A stretch of DNA of 64,000 bases from Toxonevra muliebris (taxonomy: Eukaryota > Arthropoda > Insecta > Diptera > Pallopteridae): positions 35,367,989 to 35,431,988 of the forward strand of contig OY829326.1 in assembly GCA_963691655.1 (NCBI GenBank), in the 5' to 3' direction. The position numbers and the translations under genes are program-made. The notes under the pieces are model-generated. The model saw nothing but the letters and a program-made list of their open reading frames with translations, ran no database searches and had not been told where the DNA came from. Positions 32,631 through 44,110 of this stretch are shown here, piece after piece (the stretch's first letter is position 1; the number at the start of each line of letters is the position of its first letter).

Positions 32631-34615
32631 GAGAAGTTTCCTAAATTTTGGTATAAATTGGTGTAAAAGGAAACTCTAACAAGAATAAAAATGATTGCTA
32701 TACAAAAGTGATTGAAATTATTTGTGTTTCTTTCGAAATATCGCCCTGAATGCAGGGTAAAATTTCGTTTTTATTTTTTTAAAATTCTCTCAAAAATATT
32801 TAAGTGAGTAAACTTAAATTACGTAGACCTACGAGATTTTCCCATATTGGTGTTTTTAAGTTTTTCAACATCGGGATCTTATTAAAATTAAAATGTTATT
32901 AATAAAAATTTGTCAAAATTTTGATAATATTAAGAATCGAATCAAAAACTGACCTAGGCCTGAAAGAAAAATATTACAAGTTTCTCGAGAAACTAGAAAG
33001 AAATAGACCCGAATTCTTTCTAGGTAGAAATTTTATTGCAATATTATTCTTTTTCGCTATTTTGGGTTAAGGTTTTTTGAAATTCTGACGTGAAAGAAAA
33101 TTTCTGCATTCCAATTCGATTTCAGGGCTGAAATATTATATTCAGGAAACAACTTATAATTATTTTCGTTAATTTAAAAAAAATTAATTTCACAGGTCTA
33201 TATAATTTGCTGCTGTAATTTAAAACAAACATCGCAAATATCACAGAAGTAGCAAAAAAAAAAAAAATATGGCAATAGGAAGGTAGCAAATAAGAAACGT
33301 AAATAAATTGTGACAATTTTATAATCAGATATCGTAAATCATTCGGAACTAAATGAAAAAAAGGAATAAAATTAAAACATGTTGAGAATTTTTGCATACT
33401 TCTTTACTTTACAATAAATATTAGAAATGCGAGCGATCGTCACATTACAATTGAAATAGTTTGGAGTAATATTATCAGAAATTCCTTTTGCACTTGAGTG
33501 ATTTTCAGAGATGTATTTTTTCCACACACACACACACACACACACATATCTGTAGGTACTCCACGATGACGATGATGATGACATAAAGTAAAAAAGCGCC
33601 GCCACAAATAAATCGCACAATCGGAATCTATCTAACAATAGGAATTCGCACAAATACATAGATATTCGTATGTATCTGTGTATCTATGAATTTATGTACA
33701 AATATGTGATATCATGGGGTTTTGTGATCAAAACATTCTCAACTTTATTGAGCTCGGCTCTTTAGTTTTTTGGCGACTGGCGGCGCGCCAGCATGTTGTG
33801 GGGTCTCTGTGTGAGAATCCAAAATAGAAAGAAAAAACACGGCGGCAGCGCTGACTTGGCATGGAAGGTGCTCGCTCACATTATTTCAGAGATCGATCTA
33901 CGCTGCCACTGGTGTTGTTGTTGCTGTTGGTGTTGCTGCTGCAACTATGTATGTTCGTCAAATGTTGTCTTAATGGTGGCATTGATGGATGGATCACACA
34001 TAAGTACGTGTATGCATCTGTATTTATATGTATGTATGTTTGGTTGGAAGTGCGATTGCAATAGTCCATCGCATAGTAATTTATGTTAGGCATTTAAAAT
34101 TAATGGACTTGTGGTGGCCACAATGTTGATGTAATAAAAATGTGAAGAAGTAATTGTTTTAATTGAGCACTTTGAATTGCAATCCCCTTCTTTGATATTC
34201 TTTTCTTTTTATTGAAACATCAAAAAGCTTTTTTCTTCTTTCTCTTATTCTTTTCCTTTTGTGTATGTATGTATGTGTGTATATACAAACTGCAAGAATT
34301 TTATTACATTTGGAGCGGTTTATGATTATGTACTTGCATACAAGATTCGCTTGTAAATTTTAAAAGTTTTACCATTCGTAAAACTGAGTGCTGTTTTTCC
34401 ATACCATTTAAAAGTTGGCTTTGGAGTTGTCTCCCAGCAAGCAATGGCCAATTTCTGAGAGTGGTTGGATATGAATATAAATATTGGCATAAAAATATTG
34501 AAAATGGTGGAATGAACGGATATCCAGTAACCTAGCGTATTTTGCTCTAGCACTAAACGATTTGCGCTAACTATCTAAGTCTCTTTAACCCTTTCTGGTC
34601 TACGTTTTTGTTATA
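32631..34615. other. Non-coding stretch with CA and TATG microsatellites
   Basis: No gene. CA repeat at 33522-33546, GAT patch at about 33566-33582, TTG/CTG run at 33913-33945, and TATG at 34028-34040 and 34263-34276. TTAACCCTTTCTGG at 34585 is a second piggyBac-like end without a visible partner. Confidence 0.6.
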
Positions 34616-34824
34616 TTAACCCTCTAGTTCTCAAATGTTTGATTGATTAAAAACAAATGGGAATTGATTAATATTGGCGTAAAAATTATAAACTGATTTA
34701 AAAACCCAAAAAAAAAAACTAATGGGCGTAGTTTTATGAAGTGGGAAAGTTTGAACGCCTAAAACTATTTGTTGTTAAATGAGCTTTTTATCAATTTGTT
34801 TTAAGTAATTAAATATTTTATATA

Positions 34825-36064
34825 TTGGGAGTATGAATGTATAAACTCGTAATTGTGACTAACTTCATATCTATCATACGCGCCATTTTTTTGACATTGA
34901 CAGCTATTCTATATCGAAGAGCGCCAAAAATAAGAATTGATCGTCAAATAATTTTCATAATTTTACAAAAGTGTTTTGCTATAGCTGAAAATGTCGAATT
35001 TCGTGCCAACAAAACAACATTTGCGGGAAGTTTTAATTTGCTTCTTCCATTTAAAGTAAAACGCACCTGAAGCACATCGTTTACTCACTGAAGCTTATCC
35101 TGACTGTGCTATAGACGTTAGAATGTATCAGGTGTGGTGAGCCCGTTTCAAAAGTGGTGATTTGGATATTGAAGACAGGGAACGTTCAGGCGGCCCGAAA
35201 AAGTTTGAAGATGAAGAATTGAAGGCATTACTCGAAGAAGATTCATGTCAAACGCAACAAGAACTTGCAGAATCTTTAGGAGTTGATCAATCAATCAATT
35301 TCTAAACTATTAAAAGCATTGGGAATGATTCAAAAGCAAGGAAATTGGGTGCCGTACGAATTGAAGCCGAGAGACGTCGAACGACGATTTTTCACATGTG
35401 AACTGCTGATTGAACGACAGAAAAGAAAGGGTTTTCTGCATCGTATTGTAACTGGCGATGAAAAGTGGATACGTTACGATAACCCAAAGCGTAAAAAATC
35501 ATGGGGATCGCCCGGACATGCATCAACATCAACGGTAAAGCCGAACATCCATGGATCCAAGCTCATGCTGTGTATTTGGTAGGATATGAAAGGTGTCGTG
35601 TATTATGAGCTATTGAAACCGAATGAAGCGATCACTGGCGACCACTACAGACTACAATTGATGCGTTTGAGCCGAGCATTAAAGGATAAGAGACCAGAAT
35701 ATGAGAATAAACACGACGAAATTATTCTCCAGCACGACAATGCTCGGGAAATGGGAAGTGCTAACCCACCTGCCGTATTCTTCAGACATTGATTCTTCTG
35801 ATTACCACTTGTTCGGATCGATGACACATGGCCTGGCTGAACAGCACTTCCGTTTTTTCGAAGAACTCAAAAAATGGGTCGATTCGTGGATAGCCTCAAA
35901 AGATAAGGAGTTCTTTCGACGCGGAATCCGTATGCTACCAGAAAGATGGGAAAAGGTTGTGGCTAACGGTGGACAATACTTTAAAGAATAAATTTATAAT
36001 CACTTTTTCACAATAAATGTCCAAATTACGAAAAAAATACGAGTTTATACATTCATACTCCCAA
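34825..36064 (+). mobile_element. Full-length mariner element, 1240 bp
   Basis: Perfect 27-bp terminal inverted repeats, TTGGGAGTATGAATGTATAA onward at 34825-34851 and the complement at 36038-36064, are flanked by TA at 34823-34824 and 36065-36066. It is inserted inside the piggyBac-like element at 34620-36379. Perfect repeats beside a damaged transposase suggest a copy mobilised in trans or a fairly recent one. Confidence 0.92.
34991..35991 (+). pseudogene. Mariner transposase (mauritiana/Mos1-like), inactivated
   Basis: Start ATG at 34991 gives MSNFVPTKQHLREVLI, the expected N-terminus. Helix-turn-helix parts follow (EAHRLLTEAY, FKSGDLDIEDRERSG, QTQQELAESLGV), then GNWVPYELKPRD, RIVTGDEKWIRYDNP (first catalytic D), ILQHDNAR (second D), PYSSDIDSSDYHLFGS (third D) and RMLPERWEKVVANGGQYF. 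Defects: TAA at 35057-35059, TGA at 35138-35140, a 4-base ATCA gain near 35290, TAG at 35580-35582 where a tryptophan is usual, and a deletion of about 37 bp just after DNAR near 35750. Length is correspondingly 1001 bp instead of about 1038. The mauritiana assignment is from recalled family motifs. Confidence 0.9.
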
Positions 36065-36383
36065 TAAAAAATCCAAATTCTCAGCTATACATAGCTAGTT
36101 TATCTGGATAGTATGACGGGAAGAATTTTATTTATTTTTTTTTCACTTTTATCTCAATTACAATCAAAATAATTAATTTTCCTATTTTTCACAAATTTAT
36201 GACTTTGACTATCGCTAACTTCTATAATATAATCATAGCTCATTACTGATGCATTTTTTTTAAAGCTTGGGAAATTCCCTAAACGATATGACAAAATGTA
36301 TCAAGAGAAAACTGTTATGGTGGCAATTCTATCTCTTTTGGTGAAGGCCGTCTAGAGGCGGAATTTGGGAACTAGAGGGTTAA

Positions 36384-38659
36384 ATTATACTTTGTAATAT
36401 ATTTTTTACAAAAAAATATCGAAATATAAGATTGGATTCAATTCCAATAAGCATAGAATGAAACAAAATTATAAATTAGTATTCGGAAGTTTTTTGCACC
36501 TGTAACCCTAAAATGGCAGTGCTAGAGAAGTTCTTTTGTTAGGGCACCTCCTCTTATTTTTCCTAACGAATACTTTTCTCAAATAATAATTACTAGGTTC
36601 CATAGTCATTCTAAAATTGTCTTTTTTTTAAAGGTTTTTTAAAGGTTTATGTCGAGCTAAATGCAACAGCAGACTGAAATGGGTTAAGACTTTCGCTTTA
36701 TGCTACAGCAGTTTGTAGGGAGCGTAAACCGAGCTTTTGTTTGGTCGATAATCTTCATCAAATGAACCGAAGATAATTTTTAGGAGAGTTGCATCAACTT
36801 TTTTTTCGAGGAAAATGCATTTAAGTGTTCGTTGGTGACCTCCTTTTTTTTACATTACATCTAAAATTATCAATTGAATCAATATTCGCAATGTTTGTAT
36901 ATATTCAAATAGTAATCTACAAATTTGCATACTAAAGTGTGCATAATATGTCAACTATGTGTGTGTTTATGTATGTAAAGTTGAGCAATAATTTGGCTGT
37001 CATGTTCTGATTTTCGCATTTGGAAAAACTGCTGTCGAAAAGTTTTCCTCAGAAAGTTTTGGTTCCCTTCCCCTCTTCTCCCCTCCGCCCAACACTAGAA
37101 AGTATTTCAAACTGTATTATGATGATGTTGAAAAATTCATGTTGTCGTCATGTGGGCGAAAGTTCAGCTCAACACATTCGTTCATTCATTCATTCATTCA
37201 TACATTCCATAGAGCGATGATGATGATGAAGATGATGATAACGATGGCGTATATATAGCAAAAGAAAAAGTTTTGCTCTTGTATTCTTTCACTTTTTTAC
37301 TTTCGTCATTTTCAGCCCTGCCTGCCTGGCAGCTTGACTGCCTGAATATGCATTTTATTGCATCGTTTTATACAGCAACGCGAACGAAATCTCAACGAAA
37401 TAGTCTCATACTAGTTTCTAACTAGTAGTGTTCCCTTTATTTTCTTCTTTTCAGCATTTGGTTCTTTTTTTTTTTTTTTTGTTTGACTCTGTGTACCAAA
37501 AGAGTTTGGTTGGTTTGTTTAATGTTACGATGCTACAATGCAACGATGATGACGGCGACGATGTTTGCAAAGAAAAGAATTTCGCATAATTTAGTTTCAA
37601 TTCCATGAAATGGAGCGCAAGTGTAACTAATCTATGCAACATTTTCCTTTCACAAATGTACAAAGTTGATGCCACAAGCCTCTCTCTAGTGTACTATGTA
37701 GAAGCTAATGCATTTTTGGTTCGTTCCTTACATTCACAATCGTTTTGAACTTTTTTCTTTTTGTGATATTTTTTATGGTTTGGCTTAGCATTATGCTGTA
37801 AAAAACCAAAAAAAAAAAAAAAAAACAAAATCAAAGAAAATATGGGGCAAAAAATCATCATGGTGCAACAAAAGTTTCCAATGAAGTACCATAACAAAAA
37901 CAACAGAAACAATGCACCGCCACCTGACGATTCTGCATATACTTGTATAGTATGTAGTCAGCCGGACATTATTGGCCGCATCACACGGTGTATGTTGACA
38001 TCGCAATGGTCTATCGGTCGGTCGGTTGGTACGTTGGCAGGTCTGTCAGTTGGTAATGTGGTTTCATAACAAATTGTATGCACTGAGGTTTACTGCTGTT
38101 GCTATTTGTTTGCAAATAATTTTTAGAAAGTTTGTTTTTTTTGCCATGAATACTCATGTGCTACAAATTGTGGCAATCACTAGCAATAAATGATCCAAAT
38201 ATTTTTATGCTCTGTTAGGTATACCATTTTCCCAGTTGGCAAAGTTGAAATTATTCCTCAGGTTCTCTTCAAATTTAAGTTAGGTTTAGTTATTCGATAT
38301 GTTAATATCTATACACAATGAGATAAAAAAAAAATCGGCAGGCTGACCTTAAATTGGAAAAATTAAGATATGATGTCAGCGATATTTTCTTGAGTTGTAT
38401 ATGAAAGCTTTTATGGGCGAAACAACAACACGAAAAATAAGTAATCTTCTATTTCCTTCCTCTCTATACTAGTGTGGGTTAAAGAGTAGTTCGCGAGCAT
38501 AAGAGCATAAGAAATGTCGCATGCACAGATTTCATTTCCATTGAAAAGAGTTTTCTCGATAATTACTCATGTATAGGTGGCCATTCTATGCTGAAATGTT
38601 TGGAAACCATAGAAGATTGCTAGTTATTTAGTGATAGTCAAACTTATTTTGATCACTTT
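36384..38659. other. Non-coding stretch with simple repeats
   Basis: No gene. CATT repeat at about 37180-37206, GATGAT run at 37215-37245, poly(A) at 37807-37825, and CGGT repeats near 38012-38030. Open frames are low-complexity. Confidence 0.6.
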
Positions 38660-38770
38660 CCTTCAAAACTGTAACCAGAACGAAACCGAAACGCGAATGA
38701 ATGTTGAAGAACGAAACGGAAACCGGAACCGAAACACTTGACAAAACCGAAACCGGAGCGTTTTATTGAT
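38660..38770. repeat. Short GAAACCG-rich degenerate repeat
   Basis: Variants of GAAACCG and GGAACCGAAAC recur about eight times within roughly 100 bp. The minus-strand frame over it gives a GFGF/FRFRSG pattern, a by-product of the repeat. Confidence 0.5.
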
Positions 38771-39142
38771 TCGGTTTCATTCCTTATATAAAATCTAGAT
38801 TCTAAAGAGCGGTCATTCAAAAAAATATAAGACATATCTTTTGATTGGAATGCTAAAGTTGTTAAGTTTAATATGAGGGCTTGTTCTCTTATACTTTTTA
38901 GTTCTTTAACCCTTATTTGACAATCTGCCATCCTATTCTGTATGAGGTGGTCTTCAAGGAGTTTTGGGAAACCGTGTCGAGCTTTCGATGACTACTGATG
39001 ATAGTAATATCATCTGCAACGAAAAGCTCAAAACTGATTGCTTGTGAGTAGGTCTAATGAATAGAAAAAGTCTAAGAACCCTGCTTTGGAGAACTCTGGC
39101 ACCTACTTTCTATATCGAAATTTTTTGACATCAAATTAATAT
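38771..39142. other. Non-coding spacer
   Basis: No gene or recognised repeat. Confidence 0.45.
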
Positions 39143-39573
39143 CACTGCACAACGGAATTTACCAAAAAAACAAGCTCAAGAGTTTTGAAATTTGATCTTA
39201 TATAATTCGAGTATGCTGAACATAATGGCGTTTCAGTTTTTCTCTGTATCGTCTAATTATTTTGGGTTGAAAAAAAAAATCGTACCTAAAAAATATTGTT
39301 TGTAGATTTTAATTTCCTTTAAAAATCTGTAAGCAAATTTTGTGGACGTTTCTATTTTAACCCATTTTAAAAAATTAGACGTTATAAAGAAAAACTAAAA
39401 ACGTCATCATGTTCAGCATACTCGAGGTATATAAAATCCACTTTCAAAACTCTTGAGCTTTTCTTTTTGGTCAATTCCATTGTGCAGTGTTTTTAAACCG
39501 TTATAAAAAAGAAATTAGAAGTGATAGAGATCCACTTTCAAAACTCTTGAGCTTTTTTGACCGTTGTACAGTG
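39143..39573. mobile_element. Foldback-type element, copy B
   Basis: It begins CACTGCACAACGGAATTTAC and ends GACCGTTGTACAGTG. Both ends carry the CTCAAGAGTTTTGAAA module, and a second terminus (CCATTGTGCAGTG, to 39489) lies inside the right end, so here the right end is doubled. The central block at about 39279-39352 matches copy A (19843-19920) in the same orientation. No coding. Confidence 0.75.
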
Positions 39574-39624
39574 TAATTTATTCCAGAGACCCAACTTTAG
39601 CTATCGTAAGGTTTTCCGAAAAAC

Positions 39625-39705
39625 AATCCACAGCTCAGTGACTTAGTGAACGAATCATTGCTAGAATCAAGCTCTAGCTACTTCTGGTTCGATTCCCAGA
39701 CTATA
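39625..39705 (+). other. tRNA-like sequence (tRNA pseudogene or SINE head)
   Basis: AGCTCAGTGACTTAGTG (39632) resembles an A box and CTGGTTCGATTCCCAG (39684) is a canonical B box and T arm, about 54 bases apart. The acceptor stem and an anticodon arm are not convincing, so it is not called as a functional tRNA. It may be the pol III promoter part of a tRNA-derived SINE; no tail was identified. Confidence 0.4.
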
Positions 39706-40010
39706 AAAAACTAATTGAGGTCACTGATATTAATCTTTCAAAAGCAAAAATTTTTCTTCAGTAATCCCTTTCTATTGGACTAACTGTAAGGAAGTTTAAC
39801 AAACAATTTTCGATAAAAATATTCGGCATCAAAAAGTAGTTGATTGTCCAAACCTACCAAGTCCTTATTTTTACTGAAGTATACATATTAGAAGGAACAT
39901 CAAATAACATTTAAGGAATCTCATGTATGAGTACAGAGAAAGGAATAAACACTTCCAAATTGCATCAAGCTACTGAAAACTTAAAACTGAAAAATGTTTT
40001 TCGGGGTCTG

Positions 40011-40545
40011 GAGGTCAAACCATGCTTACTATATGTTTTTGGAATCGCTGAATCTGAATCCGAGGTCTAAAAAACCCCAGCACGTCAGGGATCTGACATA
40101 ACCTTAAAAAACCTCATAAAATTTGTTTTCTAGCTCGGGGGCAGACCATGTTTATTACATGTTTTTGGGGTCGCTGAATCCGAATCCAAAAACTCCAACA
40201 TGTCAGGTTTTCGATTTTTTGGACCTCGGATTCGGATTCAGTGACCCTAAAAACATATGAGCCGTTGAGTACAAAAGTTGTGTAAGTCAGTATTTTTTTA
40301 TTATTTGGATTTTCCCCTTCACGCAATAATTTTGGCCTCATTTAGTTTCCTACAAAAAAGATGTACATCTAGATTGAACATGTATACTATAAAGCTGCAT
40401 GTACATCGGGAAAATAAATTTAATAAGAGCCCTATTTTGCTCAGCACTTCCATAAAACCAATGTATTTTCAAAAATCTGATTTTGACTTACACCACTTTA
40501 TCACGCAACGACTCATATGATAAACATGGTCTGGCCTCCGGACTT
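40011..40545. repeat. Element with direct and inverted 40-90 bp modules
   Basis: A module containing ATGTTTTTGG..TCGCTGAATC.GAATCC occurs at about 40033 and 40157 in direct orientation and at about 40213-40255 inverted (CTCGGATTCGGATTCAGTGA). The ACCATGTTTATTACATG part recurs inverted near 40517-40535 as CATATGATAAACATGGTCTG. This suggests a palindromic transposon remnant. No coding. Confidence 0.55.
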
Positions 40546-41335
40546 GATAATAATTTTTTTTTTGTGTGGCTGTGTTATTTACACTTTTTTTCTTGCCTGC
40601 TCTGAATCAATAGGGGCCAATTTATCGCACTTCCTCGAGCGCTCAATAATTCCACTCAAGATGTTTCTCTTCCCAACTGGGCCGTTGTTTTTTTTTTCTC
40701 ACTCTCTCTTTATGTTTATTGTGTGCAAATTTCTTTTACCATAAACAGAAAATTTATTATTGTCCATATTTAATTAGGAATTAGTTGAAAAGAAAAATCT
40801 TTTCTTCTTTTTTTTTTTGTTAAGTAAAATTGAAGAGCACTAAACCACTAAACTTTACAAAAAATAATAAAAATTATTTTAAACATCAGCAAACATCATG
40901 TAAAAATGTGTTCATAAAAATGTTTTTGCTTTTTAAGCAAATCGTTTCCATTCAGTTATTTCAAATGCTAGGTCAACAAAGTAAGACTGAAAAGCAAGAG
41001 CAAAAGCGAGCGTATAGCTAGGTATGCTCCAAATACCACAGCAAGAAAAGTATAGAAAAGAAAAAGTTTAACTCCAAAACTATTACAAAGTTTGGCCTAA
41101 ATACGCCATAAATTTACTCAACTTACTTTTACTGGACAAACAAAAACCGAAAAAAGTCCATGAGCTACCAGCCACAACCACAGCGTTGGTTGGTCGGTTG
41201 TCCTTTCACAAGCTTTTACACAAATATACATACATACATACATATACACAGCGTTCACTACTATTACTACCACTAGCCTGCTTTCATTTCCTCTGTACCT
41301 AATCACAAAGTACTACATTTATACACCTCTGCTTG

Positions 41336-41367
<32 letters not shown>

Positions 41368-43359
41368 CATTTACCTGCTTGCATAGTTCCAACGTTTGTT
41401 GTCGCACTGGACGCATTTTGGAACCATGGCAAATATGTATTTCAACAATTTTATTAACGGAGAAATCATTCTGACCTAGCTCATGAATCGAGGGACAAAG
41501 AGAGAAGGAAAGAGGAAGAGAGGAGGGGAGGGAAATATGGGGGTGGAATTAGAAGGCCTTCTTTATCATGAACACCGCTAACACCATAACCTTCACCAAC
41601 ACCACCACCACCGCCACCGCCTGTACTACAATAGTGAGTTGATACCCAAAATGTAACAGCTAGCAGTAGCAGCAGCAGCTTTTCTTTTTGGTAGCATATG
41701 TCTTTGTGTGTGTTAGTAGGTGTATATGTGTAAGTGTAGATATATACGAGCAGCTTTCATTGAAGCCAACGTAAATATTAGGTGAGATAAAGCAAGCGTA
41801 GCCCTGGCCATAGTCATTCTTCCTATCCATGATGCTTACTTATAACTAACTTACATCAAGTTCTCAGTGTCCATCCATTGATATCTTATAGAGAAGAGAG
41901 CAGAGAGAATGAAAAGTTTACTTTTTGTTCATTTACTAAACTTTTTTATACTTTTTCTACGCTCTGTGCGATTTAAAATTGAACTTTAAATTGTTAATGT
42001 AGCATGGAGATACACAAGAATATATAGATCAGCAGTCTAGCATAATAGTAGAAAGTAGTAGCAGCAGCAGCAGAATAGCAGCAGCAGAATAGCAGCAGCA
42101 GCCGAGATTTAGGAAGCGCAGCTAATGGAATGCCGTGAAGAATTCAACATTGTCAGGTGAGGTAGATACAGTAGGGTGGGAGTAGAGTTATGAGAGAAGG
42201 AATTTTCAAAATATAAATCGTTACAAATAGTGGGACGTGGGGCTTAAGTTGTGCTGCTATTGTTGTTGTTGCTTTTGTTATTCTATGGATAAGGTAAAAT
42301 GTGCAAACTATTGTGGAAAGACTTTTCCTTTTTCTGAAAACTTTTTTCAAATGATGAAAATTGATGTGGGTTACTGAGTAAACATAAAATTAATTGAAGG
42401 TATGCGGTTTAAGAGTTTATGGTGGGAGGATTTCGGTACAAAAAAAAATTAAGAAAAACAAAATATAAAGATAAATAAAACACAATTCATACAGTGTGTC
42501 AAAGTACTAAAAATGATTACTAAATTCGCAAAAAGTAAGGGTTGGTTTCTCAGTCTCATTTGCTGTTGAAACTCAAGTCAAACTGTGACTGACGAGTAAC
42601 TCTTTGAATGCAACTACTGTATCTTCATATTAATTACACCAAGTGATACTTGGCATTTATGACCATGATACTTGGCATTTATGACAGTCAAATGAAGGGA
42701 TGTAAGTCTAAAGGATCTAAGCACCAAAAACATTGGACGAGAATATAACAAAAAATGTGAATAAAACAGCTGTAATTAGTACTGGACTTAGACCCCAGCA
42801 AACATTCTCGTATTTTTGTCATTTTTTTTTTAATAATATGTTCGAAAAAATTGATCATCCGAAAAAACAAAATTAGGCACTAGATCCTTTTAACTTACAC
42901 CCCTCCGAAAACTATGGGTTTTCGAAAACAAACAATGTTTTATTCAATAGGAGACATAGTTTTAGCACAATAAGTAAAACATTTGAGACGAGACCACCGG
43001 GGCGACAGAAAAGTAAACGCAAAATATGAAATTCGAAATGCGAATAAATGTTGACATTGACAGGATGTAGTTCTAAGCTAAGGCGATAAATAGCAAGAGG
43101 TTATTTTATTAATCGAAGTCTTGTAGATTTCTAAAAGATAAACTTCATTTCTCATTTAATATATCCATGATTTATCTTACCCCTTAAAGGGCAATTTCCT
43201 GATATCGGTTTTCAATAATTTTGCTACTTAATATTTCTGAAAAAATTAGTACGAAATAAGAGAAAATTGAATTAATTACAGATCTCTCTGACTTAGTGGC
43301 TATGGAGCGAAAAATAGAAAAGTTCCCAAATCGAATCGTAATAGTACGGAAAAGTTGCC
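40546..43359. other. Non-coding stretch with TA/TG, CAC and AGC repeats
   Basis: No gene. TA/TG repeat at 41335-41367, ACCACC-type run at about 41590-41625, and an AGC-rich block at 42056-42104 (AGCAGCAGCAGAATAGC variants). Short frames only. Confidence 0.6.
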
Positions 43360-43367
43360 ACTCGCCA

Positions 43368-43470
43368 ATAGGTTAGGCTGGTGTGGCTGTTGAGAGACAC
43401 ACTTAGGCCTGAACGGCTCATTGTGATACCATATAGTTGGACCTATAGTTTAATGACGATTCCGTGCGGC
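43368..43470 (-). mobile_element. LINE-type 3' end fragment
   Basis: Read on the minus strand, GGTATCACAATGAGCC leads to GGCCTAAGTGTGTCTCTCAA and a CCTAACC tail. The same block, with an AAC tail, is at 22470-22545. No coding sequence remains. The LINE interpretation is inference. Confidence 0.4.
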
Positions 43471-44060
43471 AGTGTGGCAATTTTTCATCAGTACTTGTAC
43501 ATTTTCTTATAATTCTCATACACTTCATATTAATAGTGAATAGAAGAAGGCTATGAGAATCAACCACCAGACCGTAGGAAAGTCTAGTATACTACCCACT
43601 TGACTCTAGCATTGTATTCAAAGTTCACGAATTTAAACAGAAATTGAACATTTATACGAAAGTTCTAGGCGGTGAAAATTTTTGTCCGATTGCTGTTATT
43701 TTTTGTACGTACCATGACCTTAAGGCTTGTAGTAGTAAAAAAAATGTCAACACCGCCCCTCCCTCCACTACCCCACCTTCCTTCCATCCCCTGGAGTGGC
43801 TAAAAGGCCCATTTTTGGTTAAAAATAGCCAGAATTGTCTGAATTTCTGGGCACAAAGTCGAAAAAATTTACCCTTCTCCCAGTCCCTTTGTTTTGTAGG
43901 GAGTGCAACTCTGGCGCGCTTTGGACGGCTTAAAACTCACCACGGGAAGGTGCTTGCCCACGTGTTCCATCCACAGCTTTCCAAGGAACCAACCAAAAAA
44001 GCACGTTTATAATTATTCAGAAATAGCAAATTCTGCTTTAGTGTCAAATTTTGACATATA
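43471..44060. other. Unassigned stretch with a 122-codon frame
   Basis: The plus-strand frame 43644-44012 is open for 122 codons, including a proline-rich patch (APPSTTPPSFHP) and WLKGPFLVKNSQNC. Composition is somewhat GC-richer than the surroundings. No domain recognised and no splice or promoter context, so it is not called as a gene. Confidence 0.35.
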
Positions 44061-44110
44061 GGCACGAGAGGTGAGGGTTGCTCTTATGAACCCATTAACC
44101 TTCTCGTGCC
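44061..44110. other. Small inverted repeat
   Basis: GGCACGAGA (44061-44069) pairs with TCTCGTGCC (44102-44110) around a 32-base loop containing TGAACCCATTAACC. It may be one end of an unidentified element. Confidence 0.45.

Larger units (their letters stand above)
34620..36379. mobile_element. Non-autonomous piggyBac-like element split by a mariner
   Basis: TTAA at 34616-34619 and 36380-36383 flanks inverted ends CCCTCTAGTTCTCAAAT and ATTTGGGAACTAGAGGG, matching at 16 of 17 positions. CCC termini with TTAA targets are typical of piggyBac-like elements. Subtracting the 1240-bp mariner and its TA duplication leaves about 518 bp, with no transposase. That is close to the 522-bp alternative reading of the element ending at 14280. 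Confidence 0.8.

Noticed and set aside
33793..34089. Cysteine/tryptophan-rich frame as a small secreted protein
   Set aside because: The CC/WC run is a TTG/CTG microsatellite read in one frame.
43644..44012. 122-codon plus-strand frame as a gene
   Set aside because: No domain, no splice or promoter context, and the proline-rich part reflects a CCCT/CCAC-rich patch. Kept only as an unassigned stretch.
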